Assembly: GCA_946406115.1 (NCBI GenBank)
Contig: OX291545.1
Coordinates: 30,313,153 to 30,377,152, forward strand
Length of the DNA stretch: 64,000 nucleotides
Direction of reading: 5' to 3'
Source: Apoda limacodes
Taxonomy: Eukaryota > Arthropoda > Insecta > Lepidoptera > Limacodidae
Shown here: positions 22,404 through 34,636 of the stretch, one piece after another
Numbering within the stretch: the first letter of the stretch is position 1
Layout of the letters: each line of letters opens with the position of its first letter
Position numbers and translations under genes: made by a program
Notes under the pieces: generated by a model
What the model was told of the DNA's origin: nothing
The model's database searches: none
Seen by the model: only the letters and a program-made list of their open reading frames with translations

Positions 22404-25400
22404 GATAGTTGAATTTTGATAGGTTATGTGCAACGGAAATACTTTGTGATATTTTTTATTAATCCAACGAATACTTAGACTTGCTTTAAAGCTGTTACAT
22501 GATATTTTGTTATTTGTTTATAAGGGAATTTTATACGTTTTTACTTTTTTTTTACTTAAACGTATTTTGACATTTGCAAAGTAGCATAAGTAAAGTGTAT
22601 TTATTATTTAAAATCATTCTAAGTTTACATACTTACAGAACTTCTCACTTTCAACTTGAACCGAGTTGGATTGCGCAAGTTACTATGAAAACTAATGAAT
22701 TAATTGCAAAAAAAACTCATTTATAAAACTATAGTTGGCGCGCCTAGCATACTAACTCATAACTTGCGGTTAAACGTGTACCCACATGCACGATTTGGTA
22801 GTGTGCGTCAATGTTCAATCATTATATAGGTACGCAATGTGAAACGTGTATAAGACGCTTTATAGTTTGTTAGTTGGTAAGTAGTATTTTTTTTTCTGAC
22901 TGACTATGCAGTTGGCTGTTGCAGCCATTACTGCTTCACCGGGCTTTTTGGGGCGAGACTCTATAGGAGGCCCTATTGGGGGAGGTCGTAGAGATTAATC
23001 TCGCTATCCGGACAGCGAGATCGTCATCTGGGGCCGTTATTACATGCCGAGGCCGCCTAACGATAGTTTTACGACCATGTCGAGGTCGGTCGGGGGAATG
23101 AAAGTAGTTAGGCGTTTAACGCGTATATCGACTCGTGCGACTGCGACATACTAGACGTATTGAAGTTACAACGGCACTGGCGACTAAACACTCAGAAAAG
23201 TTTGTTGCCCTGTACCTACATGCACGAACGCGTCTGTGCGACTCGAGATATTATCATAGCTATATTTGCATCCAATAGGTAAGTGCGTGGGTTACGCGCA
23301 AATCGATTACCGTGTAAAACGCCTCATCTGAATAAACTCTTAGGCTGCCCATGCATGTATGCCTACATATAGGTGACCCAAAAGCCAAGCAGGCTTGTTA
23401 TTGCAAGAATTGTACAATAATCGACATAGATATACGCAATCTATTTTTAAAAGTTGACGTAAACGCTGTCGCGACATAGTGCTAGTTAGAAGTGATTTTA
23501 ATGAAACCCATTTTTTATACAAAGATAATATCATAATAATCTTCACATTATTATTGCTAGGATTAGTTCACCTTTGTGTTAGCACCACATGGATTCGAAC
23601 TTCGGACCCTTTACACGGCGGTCCGGTGCCATAACAGCTAGGTTGCTAACATGTTCTGTTATTAGAAATTGGTATTTACACAGTTTTTATGCTGTAGCGA
23701 TATTGTTACTAGTGTTTAGCAAAATTATAAGGCGCCGTTGGTTTTTAGTTCACACATTTTTTCGCATTATTCTACTTTGATTGCAAGGGAGGTCTAATTA
23801 CGAAAGCATAGTCGACGAGCACGTGAAATACAGCCTTTTTTATCACTTTCTGCATAACAAAAACTAAATCACGAATTTTTATATTGCAGTAAAAACTAAT
23901 ATGTTACTATTACCCATGGCCTTTAAAATTAAAGGAGACTGTTCACGTTTCATACTAAAATGGTCCAAAACTTAACTGCCGGCCAACAAAAAAACATTTA
24001 TCACCCTTGTTTAGTTCATCAGCAAGAGTTCAAAAAATCTTTTTGGTACATTTAATTAAAAAATACAAGTGACGGCTAGCGACAGAAAAAAAATATAACC
24101 TGTGTGAGCATACCATTATAAGTTACTAAGATTAATGGGATTTCCGCTACAGTATCTACCTATAATATCGCTGTCGGCTATCGCGTTGGTGACGTATGTT
24201 ACAATATTTCAAACTCACTTTATCACTCAACAAACCACCAATTATTTTTTTTAGAAAATGAAAAACAAGATTTTTATAATTAAATAAGGAATCACAGGTT
24301 TTAGAGATTTATGTATCACAGTTAAAAATGTTCGTCCTGAGGTTTCAGATAAACGTGACATTTTTTTTTGTTTTCGTTGCCCGACGTTTTTATTTTTGGA
24401 CCTAATATGAATTATCTACATTCTCCTTTATATAAAATTTGGTGGCAATGTTATAATAGTCAGAGGGCAAAATCCATCAAACCTGGGTGTCGACTAGTTA
24501 AAGCCCGATTGATGTAAACTTAAATTCGGTATATAAGTATTTTGATTTGGGTTAGGTCGTGTTATGTTATTGAAATTGATATTACTACTAATAAACAATT
24601 AACAATATCGCAATTATAAGATTTTTTGTAAAAAGTTAAAGCTTGTATGATCCGGGCTTTGACTAGCCAATCCTTAGGTTTGATAGAATGATAGATAGAA
24701 CAAATATACTAACCTGTATTATTAGTTAGACAAAATGCGCGTTTCTTTTAAGCGGCGTTGCTTTTAAATAGCAAAACCTCATTTTAGCACACACACTAAG
24801 CTAATCATTCCAGCGGCACTTTAATTGTTAAAACTAAACGCGTTTTGCGTAATTTTTGTCAGTTCAGTGTATGTGTTTTTGAGGAGTTTTTGTCGTTTAA
24901 AGGAGAATTTCTTAATTTCTTAAGAAATGCTAATAACACAAAGCTGATTATGTGACAGAATACACAATAAAACAAATTGAATGTATCTTAAATACAATCA
25001 GTTTTACCGACCAATATGTTTGTTGGGTATTATTTATATGAAATAACGCTTTCTTTTAAAAACATACCACGATTATAATTAGTTTTGTCATGTGTCGAAA
25101 ATAGCGCATATACTCACCTCCCGACATGGGTTTTTGGTAATAATATTTCGTAGCACAACCGCTTAAAGGAAACGCTAAAAGTCATCATTAGATTTTGCTA
25201 CCGAAAGCTAATAAAAGGCGAACTGCTAAAATTCTGCTACTTAGTATTAAATATAGTTAGAAAGAACGCCTTAATTAATAAATTTTCTGTACACGTAAGT
25301 ACACACTGATGTGCAAATATTAATATATTTAATATTTATAAGGACATAAAAAGAGAAAACAAGTTCTTCCATTTACATAATAAGTATCTATTTAGGTTTT

Positions 25401-26889
25401 TACACATTGATAATGAGATATATTTACGTTTTTGTAAATTATTTGTTTTTGTTGATTTAGGCTATTTATCATCGCCTACATTTCAAATTGGTACTTAATT
25501 TTCTGTTCCTTGTTCAACGAATTAGTTCCTTAAGTGCGTATCTTATAATCTTTTGACTATAATGTGTCGTGTTTATTATTTTTATACGTGACGTCATAAA
25601 TTGACAGTAATTTAGTCAAGTTATTGTAAATGTAATGTCAAGTTAAAGCTTTACAAAATAACGATGTTTTGTTTTTTTTTTTAATACAGCGTGACTATCG
25701 AAAGAATACACTAAGTGAAAGTAAACAATAAAGAAATATACTGACAGGACTACAACCTGCGATATATTGCTTTGTTGATGTAAAGTTTTATTCAGAATTG
25801 CTTAATAATAAATAAATTCCTAAAGATCCTTAATAATTGCCAAGTAGCAATTCGTTTAAAAAAAATGCTTTAATTTCTATGTATAAATCGCCTTAAGTAG
25901 TTTATTAATCGATGCATTTCGTGAGATGTATTCCAAAATATAAAAAATGATGAGCGTAATCGGCGAGACAGTCGCTTCGGTTTGGCTGAAATTTTCACAG
26001 GAGACTTATCATTCATGTGAGGAACGGACTAGAGCCTTCTTTAAATACTTATCTTTTAACCAAAAGAAAAACATGTAATATTTGGGTGACAAAATAAAAA
26101 AAAATATTATTTACAAAACTCTGTTCGTACTTCACATGGATTGATATACCTAAATCTTTCGTAAATGTAGATAAATCTATAACTAGGAGAAACCAAAAGG
26201 GAATTTTGTTTTTTTTTTTTATTTTTTATAAATACGGAGTTTATATTTTTATAAGTTTTAAGGTTTGCCGCGCTTTATTTAGCTTCACTGCGATTAAATT
26301 TTTGTAATTAGGTCATATTCCATAGTTTATGTAATAAATTAATATTATATTATGAGAATGAGTAGGAAAAATAACTTTCGAAATCAAATACCTATGCTTG
26401 TGTGAGAGGCAGAGTGGCGTGAATAACATATGTAAGCATTAATCATAGTTGATTTATTAATTAATGAGTATTTAAGTAGTTAAATATTAAGTTTTTGTAC
26501 TGAATCTCGCACTCACTAGTTGTTTGTGCAAAAATATTTAAAATAGAATAAAATCAATGTTATAATATTTTGAATGGTTTTATTGTATTCTAACGGATGT
26601 CGTCAATGAGCAAATTTATAGAAAACTTTTCCTCAAGTAGTGATTATAAAATAAATAAATGTAGTATTCTTATTAAGAAGTTACACTTAGCTCTTTTCTC
26701 ATAGAGGGTGATTAAAAGTAAAGTCAGTTCAAAATAGCGCCCTCGCCATAAAAAGTAGAGTTTATCACTCGTTCGCAAAATTATTTTACCTTGTGCGCAT
26801 CCTTTGAATCCCTCGCTGCGCTCCGGATTCTACCTAAGAATACCTGTGTTTGGGATTCTACTCTAGAATTCTTCGCTCCAATCCGGATT
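22404..26889. other. Intergenic, AT-rich; one GC-rich island
   Basis: No gene could be supported. The 22905-23110 stretch is GC-rich and contains a hairpin, CTCGCTATCCGGACAGCGAG. It may be a fragment of an element that I do not recognise. At 23583-23655 a tRNA-like fold with a perfect 7-bp end stem occurs. The part at 26815-26890 repeats the GGATTCTA motif seen near 9385. Confidence 0.4.
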
Positions 26890-27670
26890 CAAAATAGGTG
26901 ATACAATCTACTATTTCCGAACTTAAATAAAACGAAATCGGAACGAGAAATAAATAATAAAATAAAACGATACGAATTGAAAAGCTAAGTAAAAGAAGTA
27001 GGTACAAGGTATAAAATAAAAAATAAACTAATCCTATTGGACCCACTAGTGGAACCCATCAGTGGAACCGACAGACCGTAAGGAAATAAAAGTAGGTGCG
27101 TTAAGTTTGTGGAGTGAATAAATAAGATTGATCACCCACACCGATAACCTCTCGGGGGAGAGGGCGGCCCTCCGGCAGACTGGTGTGTAATAGGGCAATG
27201 CCCCTGAGGTGGTTGTAGTGGCTGTTGACAGTGCGATCAGAGAGGCGTTTTGACAAACCTAAATGAACTCTGAGAGTGATTCGGTTTTGGTGTCTCTAGC
27301 GATGGTGGAGTTGCGGACGCAGTGTCCCGCGCCGGTTATTACTCGCAGCGACTTATTTTGGACAACCTGGAGCTTGCGTTTGCTGGTAGAAGATAGAAGT
27401 CCGTACCAAGCTGGGGCCGCAGAGGTTAGATTGGACCGCATGTATAATTTATACAGGCGAATTTTGGGTTTAAGTGGCAATTCAGAGGAAAATACTAGCC
27501 TAAGAGCCGCCCGTGCTGCGACCGCACGTGCTGACAATTGGTCTAATATTATGGGCGGTATATAATGCAACCAAGGTACTTTACGCTGGGTTGCCACTCA
27601 ATAGCTTGGCAGCGAAACACAAGTTTCGGGGGAGGGAACCTTTGCGGGGCGGTCAAGATTGGAGTCGTTT
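26890..27670 (-). pseudogene. Jockey-type LINE copy 2, 3' part
   Basis: The minus-strand frame 27259-27597 matches the C-terminus of ORF2 of the copy at 40830-46370 (LPLKPKIRLYKLYMRS, APAWYGLLSS, LQVVQNKSLRVITGAG). It includes a 3' UTR-like T/C-rich part to about 26890. It is interrupted exactly at 27670 by the inverted-LTR unit and resumes at 40011. Confidence 0.85.
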
Positions 27671-28947
27671 TGTAACGCTTACGTTAAAACTTCGGAGTAA
27701 ATAAAATATTTAATAAAAATAAAACTTAATTAAATTTAATTATAAACCCTTAATAATATTAAAACCTAAACTAATTAGTTCTAAACACTTAAATCTAGTT
27801 TATATTTTCTATATCTAAACAATATAACAATTTATGCTAAAAGACAAAAATAAATCTAATAATATACATTAAACATAAATCTTTCAAAACTTATAAAGGA
27901 CAAGTAAATTATTTCTATTAGTAGATATCTAATCACCTAACATCATCGCCCGGCTACCTCTGAATCGGTTTGGCGAGTTTCGTACGCGCGCCGCTCGGTC
28001 TAGCTGCCTCGAGCACACTCACACCTTACCAGCTATCGGCAAGATATGCGATATACATTTTGTATTAAAGATAAGATATTTTACCTAATACTAAATTGCT
28101 TCTAAAAATAGTTCTAAATACTTACTAGTGAAAAACCCCAAAACTATAGGGTAAGTTGTTTAATTATATTATAAGTGTGATTAGCTATATTTGTTAGTTG
28201 TAAATGTGACTAGCCTCGTGTTATTTTGACATGGCATTGCCATGACCTCTAACCGTGCAAAGTGACACGACATACTTTAGAAAAGTGAGTTTAAACGTAG
28301 ATTTGATTTTTAAACTATTATGTAATTAAAGTACCTAGTATAAAAAGTATTTAATTTCATCTTTCATCATCTCTTTCATTATTTGTTTTGCTCATTGCTA
28401 TTAGCTAAATTAAAATTAATCTATAACTTCTTCGAACTTCTTCTGTAGTCCTTCTGCTTGTTTGCCATAAACCTTGACTGCCTTATCTCGATCACTAATA
28501 AGAGTACACAGTCTAGCTACTGCAAGTAGACGCTTCATTCCTGCTTTTAATCGAAATGATCATCATGTTGCAGTCAGGGTGAAAAACTGGACATTGGACT
28601 AAATGGCCAAAATAATGATTCCAGGGTTTTTCCAATTCTACCAACAAATCCGGTGAATAAAACCACTGGTACTTCCTGTTGACGCCTGCAGTCTACCGGT
28701 AGGAGACTTCTAAGCTTACCCTGGTGCCGCCGCCTTGGTGAACTTCGACCCGCAGGCAAGCCTATCGTTCTACACCTCAGTAGACAATTCGCGATGCAAC
28801 TCGAAGACCATTGCTAGTCAGAGTAAAAGAACCCCGACCCTTCTTATTCTATAGTCATTATAACTTAACTTTATTAATATAATTATTTATTTCTAAACTA
28901 ATTTTTTTTATTATTTAATATGTCACCCTAGCTCAACGTGGCATAAT
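27671..28947 (+). repeat. Left LTR-like arm (1277 bp)
   Basis: Starts TGTAACG right after the GTTT duplication and ends directly at the primer binding site. It contains GC-rich CGCCCGGCTACCTC and GCGCGCCGCTCGG near 27945-28000 and an AATAAA-containing 3' part. The reverse complement occurs at 40010-38963 and 31640-31277. Confidence 0.8.
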
Positions 28948-28965
28948 TGGCGCCCAACGTGGGGC
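28948..28965 (+). promoter_or_regulatory. Primer binding site (tRNA-Lys type)
   Basis: TGGCGCCCAACGTGGGGC is the 18-nt complement of the 3' end of the tRNA-Lys primer used by several retroelements (established knowledge). It sits immediately after the left arm, as expected for a 5' LTR. No equivalent adjoins the right arm. Confidence 0.75.
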
Positions 28966-29444
28966 GGTTTTGACACAATTTATAGCCCTTCTTACAATTC
29001 TGATTCTAAAGGTCTTTCTGGTTGCATCGGGTCTAGTATTTTTTTAGTTGTCGTTGGTGTCGGTTGCATGGTTCATGTTTTGTACAACGATTATGTTTTC
29101 TCAACTGATGTGTAGGATGTTTCGCTAGAGATACTTTTTGATTGGTTATTGTTAGAATAGCATTCTTTAGTTCAATTACCCACTACGCATTAGTTGAAAT
29201 TTGGCTTTATTTTTTCTTCTGCATTTTTTTTTAAACTTTCATTTCACTTATATAACAGAATCGTTTCTTAACGTAGTTAAACCTTATTGTAACAGAGTGG
29301 ACTCTTTCTTCTGTAGTAAACTTAGGTAATTAAACAACCTACCCTAATTAAGGTTTTCCAGTCTTTCGACATAATTAACTACAAATATCACTAGTCTTAG
29401 CGACCTAAATTTGTTTTGTTTATCTTTTACTATAAATTTTTAAC

Positions 29445-29800
29445 ATGACTAACCCAATAAAGTACCTTTCTTTGCAAAAGTCAGAGCTCGAATATGAAGT
29501 AGGTGTACGTGGAGAATTACCTGCTGATAGTGTAGTCGAGCTGCGAAGGCAAATAACTAAGTTATGTCGAGGTTTGAGGCTGAGGACATATTAGAATCAC
29601 ATCTTGAGCCGTTGATGAAAGGCGTCCGAGATAGCCTTTTAAAGAGCCAAAACAATTTAATAGTCCTTAAAACAAAATTAAATAAAAACCTTATCATGCG
29701 GACTGAGAACCTACTAAACCATGTCTTTCATCGGCTAATTCGAATTTGTCCAGTAAATACTGAAGATATTACAACCCTTTCATTAGCAAAATATAATTGA
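29445..29800 (+). pseudogene. Broken gag-like ORF
   Basis: The ATG at 29445 opens a frame reading YLSLQKSELEYEVGVRGELP that stops at 29592. The sequence carries on in another frame from about 29564 to 29800 (AEDILESHLEPLMKGVRDSL, RTENLLNHVFHRLIRI). One small indel near 29565 explains this. The helical, lysine/leucine-rich composition and position (~500 nt after the primer site) suggest a Ty3/gypsy-like gag N-terminus. No protease, RT or integrase follows. Confidence 0.6.
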
Positions 29801-31276
29801 ATATGCTTGTAAGTGTTTAACTATCGTAGCTATAGCAGGATAAAAACTTGAATAAAATATAAAGATACACACAGGTGTCAGCTTAAAAAAAATATAACTA
29901 TCTAATGACCTATGTAATTAATTTTCAATAATTATATACTACAATGCAAATTATTAATACTGTTTAACATTTTAAATCCTAAATAAAATAATACAAATAA
30001 ATACAATTGATTTGTTATGAAAATATCTATAATCATTTTCTTAATTTACTAACTACTATTACACTAATACAAATATGAAATATAAATATATAATTAAAAC
30101 GGTAATGCCTACGCTATCCTATATAAAAACTACACAATTTGGTGGTAGGACCATTCTCTAAGTGCCAGGTCCTTCTGGGTAAGTACCACCACTTTACTTA
30201 TTTCTGTCCGGGTTACGAATGTAATTCCGAACTGAAGGGTAAAGTAGCCAGTCTAAAAAGGCACAAGAGGCAATCTATCTGAAATGTCTCAAACTAAGGA
30301 CACATCTCTGCAGCTTCACTGCTCGTCTATAGATGTTTAATAAAATCTAATGTCATATACTAGAAGCTACATGACTTATTATCAAAACTCGATGTGTCAT
30401 TCAAAAATTTAATAATTTTTTAACGTTCTAAAAACTTAAATTTAACCTTAGAATCTAAAGCAAGCCTACATACTCCCTAAAACTATCTTAAATTAAATAG
30501 ATATAACTATGATTTTAATTTTTTTTTATAATTTTAACACCAAAATCTTTTAAAATTAAAACTAAGTTTATCTAAATATAACTAATAATCTACAATTATT
30601 TTGTTTTTAACTACAAAATATTACTATATAATATATTTATAACTTCAGAGCATGGGAGGTGACCTAAAAGCCCCTTACGCTCGAAGCGGACTGGTTTGCT
30701 TCGAAAAAATAAACCTTTCCGGGGCGGAAACACAGTGTGACCCCGTTAACAATAAGCCTTAACACTAGTGATATCTTTGGCAGCTGTACAGTTATGCTGA
30801 AACTGTTACTCCTGATCTTATCCCAGAGATGATATTTATAAATTCTATCCATTTATTTATAATTTTGATTAACTTAGAATCATATCTTTGATAATATACG
30901 TATTGGTATCCACTTAACTTAAATCTTTTCTTAAAGTAATACCTAATACTAATTGTTTTTGCAAAATACCTACAAGTCTTACATACTAAAATTAAAATGA
31001 TTAAGAGTCTACACAATGCTTCTACTTATATACTACAATGCAATCATTTCTACAAATGATTTTACTTTGGTTTTTACCGACTAAAGGTAATAGCAACTAA
31101 GGTAATTAATGTGCAATAGACTTCTACCATGAACTGTTGTGAGCTCATGACTGCTTTCATGTAATATTATCGTTTTTTAATTTAAAAGACTATTTTAATA
31201 TCAACAGACCATTGCGTTGAGTTTAGAGTCTACTCAAATACTCTGCCTGCTAGATGCGTCGGCTCAAATCTACCAA
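29801..31276. other. Interior of the inverted-LTR unit, no pol
   Basis: About 1.5 kb, AT-rich, with no domain seen on either strand. A GC-richer patch at 30655-30745 (GGGAGGTGACCTAAAAGCC) could be an old polypurine-like region, but this is weak. Confidence 0.45.
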
Positions 31277-31636
31277 GTTGAGCTAGGGTGATATATTAAA
31301 TAATAAAAAAAAATGAGTTTAGAAATAAATAATTATATTAATAAAGTTATAATGACTATATAGAATTAGAAGGGTCGGGGTTCTTTTACTCTGACTAGCA
31401 ATGGTCTTCGAGTTGCATCGCGAATTGTCTACTTAGGTGTAGAACGATAGGCTTCCCTGCGGGTCGAAGTTCACCAAGGCGGCGGCAGCAGGGTAAGCTT
31501 AGAAGTCGCCTGCCGGTAGACTGCAGGCGTCAACAGGAAGTACCAGTGGTTTTATTCACCGGATTTGTTGGTAGAATGGAAAAAACCCTGGAATCATTAT
31601 TTTGGCCATTTAGTCCAATGTCCAGTTTTTCACCCT

Positions 31637-31640
<4 letters not shown>
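31277..31640 (-). repeat. Right (inverted) LTR arm, inner part
   Basis: Reverse complement of 28572-28937 with scattered differences (about 95% by eye). It ends at ...CACCCTGACT, where the LINE poly(A) begins. The last 10 nt of the left arm before the primer site are not clearly matched. Confidence 0.8.
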
Positions 31641-31671
<31 letters not shown>

Positions 31672-31717
31672 CCACTAAGGTGGCAAACAAGCTTACGGCC
31701 CGCCTGATGGTAAGCGG

Positions 31718-34636
31718 TCACCGTAGCCTATGGACGCTTGCAACACCAGGGGTATCACTTGCGCGTTGCCGACCCTTCAGAAATCTAATAACTCCTTTCT
31801 TGAAGAACTCCATACTGTAGTCCTTGCAGAAAACCTTGGCAGGGAGCTCATTCCACAACTTAAGCGTTCGCGGGAGGTAGTTTCTCTGAAACCGCACTGT
31901 ACGCGACCATTTAGGTTCTAAAGTGTGAGAATGAATTCCCTGCCGATGGCGAGCGGTGCGATGGTAGAAAGTAGCCGTGGGCATCATTTCGAACAATTCC
32001 TCAGAACACAACCCATTGTACAAGCGGTAGAACACACACAGTGAGGCAAAGTCTCTCCTCAGACTTAAGGGCTCGATACCGCAAGTGAGTTTGGAATCGT
32101 CGACAATTCTCACAGCCCGTCGTTGAACCGAGTCAAAAGGGCCAAGCTGGTATCCGGGTGCACCTGCCCAGAGATGGCAGCAGTACTCCATATGGGGCCG
32201 AACCTGCGACTTGTAAAGTAACAACCTTTGCCCCGACGTGAAGTATTGCTTCGCTCTGTTGAGTACACCAAGTTTTTTGGACGCCAGCTTCACCTTATCT
32301 TGTAAATGATCTCGGAACTGAACATCGCTGGAGATGTCGACACCAAGGATCCCAATGCTCTTGGAGATGGAGAGGGGAGTGTTCTGGAATTGTGGGACCA
32401 CAGTGAATGGAGTTTTCTTAGCGGTGAACGCGCACACTTGCGTCTTTGTAGGGTTGAATCGGACCAAGTTTACCCGTCCCCAGTCAGAGACCTGGGACAG
32501 TGTGGTCTCGATTTGAGACACAAGTTCTCCGCGGAGGGATGTTTGCACGACCCGTGTAAAAAGCGTCTCCAGTACTGTCATCTGCATAGCAATGTATGTT
32601 GTTGATGTCCACATGTCATTGATATGCAGTAGAAACAGCGTAGGAGGCAGCACAGAGCCTTGCGGGACACCAGCATTAATGTCCATGCTATCAGAGCAAC
32701 TACCGTCAACTACGGTTCGTATGCGTCTGCCGGAAAAAAAGCTAGCCACCCATTTGCACAAACCCTCGGGCACTCCGTAAGATGGCAACTTCGATAGAAG
32801 ACCGCGGTGCCAGACCCGATCGAACGCCTTCGCTATGTCCAGGCTACATGCCAATGCCTCCCCCTGACTCTCAATGGCTAGTGCCCATCGGTGTGTGAGA
32901 TACACTAGAAGGTCACCAGTCGAGCGACCGTGGCGAAAGCCATATTGACGGTCACTGACCAGATCGTGTACTTCTAGGTATCTTAGAAGCTGTGTGTTGA
33001 TCACACGCTCCATCACCTTAGAGAGGAGAGAGGTAATAGCGATAGGCCTGTAATTTGATGGATGCACATTCGCAGTCTTCCATGAAGACGGAAATTGCCT
33101 AGTGTGGTAGGAAAGCGCGAAGAGGCGCGTGAGTACAGGACATAACTCAGGAGCACACTGCTTAAGCACCACTGCTGGTATACCGTCTGGCCCACTCGAC
33201 TTATGAACGTCTAGAGAAAGCCCGCCTGACCTCCCGCTGCGTTATGGAGATTTCCGGCATGGTACGGTATAGTAGGTGGTACAGTGCCTTCATCGTCCAT
33301 CTCCTTAGAGAGGAGAGAGGTAATAGCGATAGGCCTGTAATTTGATGGATGCACATTCGCAGTCTTCCATGAAGACGGAAATTGCCTAGTGTGGTAGAAA
33401 AGCGCGAAGAGGCGCGTGAGTACAGGACATAACTCAGGAGCACACTGCTTAAGCACCACTGCTGGTATACCGTCTGGCCCACTCGACTTATGAACGTCTA
33501 GAGAAAGCCCGCCTGACCTCCCGCTGCGTTATGGAGATTTCCGGCATGGTACGGTATAGTAGGTGGTACAGTGCCTTCATCGTTCATATTCGAGCTCGAG
33601 GCAAAGAGACTGCCCAGTAGATCGGCTTTCTCTTTAGCACTATGGGCCAAGTCACCATCGGTCTTTCGCAGTGGTGGTAACGACGACTGGCAGAAGTTCC
33701 CTTCGGCAGCTTTGGCAAGTGACCAGAAAGCACGACTCCCAGAAGGATAGCTCGCAAGTCGCCCACCTATTTTGCCGATGAATTGGAATTTTGCTCTGGC
33801 AGTTGCTTTCTTACTGAACCTCGAGGCAGCATTTAATTTGCGTTTTAACTCAGAAATATTCGGATCCTTATTAAAACGAGCCGTGGTCCAAGCCTCATAT
33901 GCATTTTGCTTAAGAATTTTAGCTTTTCTGCAAGACCTATTAAACCACGGCCGTTTTTTGACGCCGGCAGCTACTCGCGGGTTAGGAATATAGCATTCCA
34001 TACCAGCAAGGATTGTCTCAGTGACTGCGGCTGCGCAGACGTCAGGATCTTCTGAGTTAAAGCAGATCTGCCTCCACGGGTACGATGCGTAAAATTCTCG
34101 CAATCCATCCCAGTCTGCCGACTTATAGTGCCACACACGACGCCAATTAGTTGGCCCAGAAGGATCAGGTTGTGTGCATGACACTTGAGTCCGAACGAGA
34201 CAGTGGTCTGAGGAGCCAAGAGGCGCATCCACTGAGACAGAGTATCCGTCCGGACTAGTAGTCAGCAGAAGGTCCAGTAAGGAGCTCGTATGTTCCTCTA
34301 TATCTGGTATTCTCGTTGGAGAAAGTACCAGCTGAGAGAATCCATAGGTCAGAGCAAATTCATGAGCAGATATCCCAGCATAGTTATTGGTTCGAGAACT
34401 GAGCCACTCGCGATGGTGGGCGTTAAAGTCTCCCAAAATAACTAGTTCTGCTGTGGGATATTGCTCTAGAACTTTGTCAGTCGTCAAACTCAGGTGCGTG
34501 AAGAGTCGAGTTACGTCCGTGTCACCGCTATGAGACCTGTACAGGCACGCATAGATACGAGTGTGGCCGCAGTAATCTACGCGCACCCACAACATCGACA
34601 GGTCCCTGTCTTCAAGGCTATGAAGGCGGCGACAGC
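31718..34636 (-). pseudogene. LINE ORF2, endonuclease C-part and reverse transcriptase (broken)
   Basis: The endonuclease part runs 34595-33600 (MLWVRVDYCG, VILGDFNAHHREWLSS, LGSSDHCLVRTQ). The RT part runs 33172-31718 (GFRHGRSTGDLLVYL, SLDIAKAFDRVWH, GVPQGSVLPPTLFLLHIND) with the C-terminus ELPAKVF, GVASVHRLR. The catalytic YADD is NOT in the open frame: HCYADDSTGD is read one frame over at about 32560-32600, between two compensating indels. A 287-bp tandem duplication (33016-33302 / 33303-33589) also breaks the frame. The copy cannot make active RT. Confidence 0.85.
33016..33589. repeat. 287-bp tandem duplication inside LINE ORF2
   Basis: CCTTAGAGAGGAGAGAGG starts both units at 33016 and 33303. 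They are near-identical up to TTCATCGTCCAT / TTCATCGTTCAT. As 287 is not a multiple of three, it shifts the frame and duplicates the start of the RT domain. Confidence 0.9.

Noticed and set aside
23583..23655. 73-nt tRNA-like sequence with a perfect 7-bp end stem (GTTAGCA/TGCTAAC)
   Set aside because: The anticodon loop would be 11 nt, and the D and T stems do not form. It is at best a relic.
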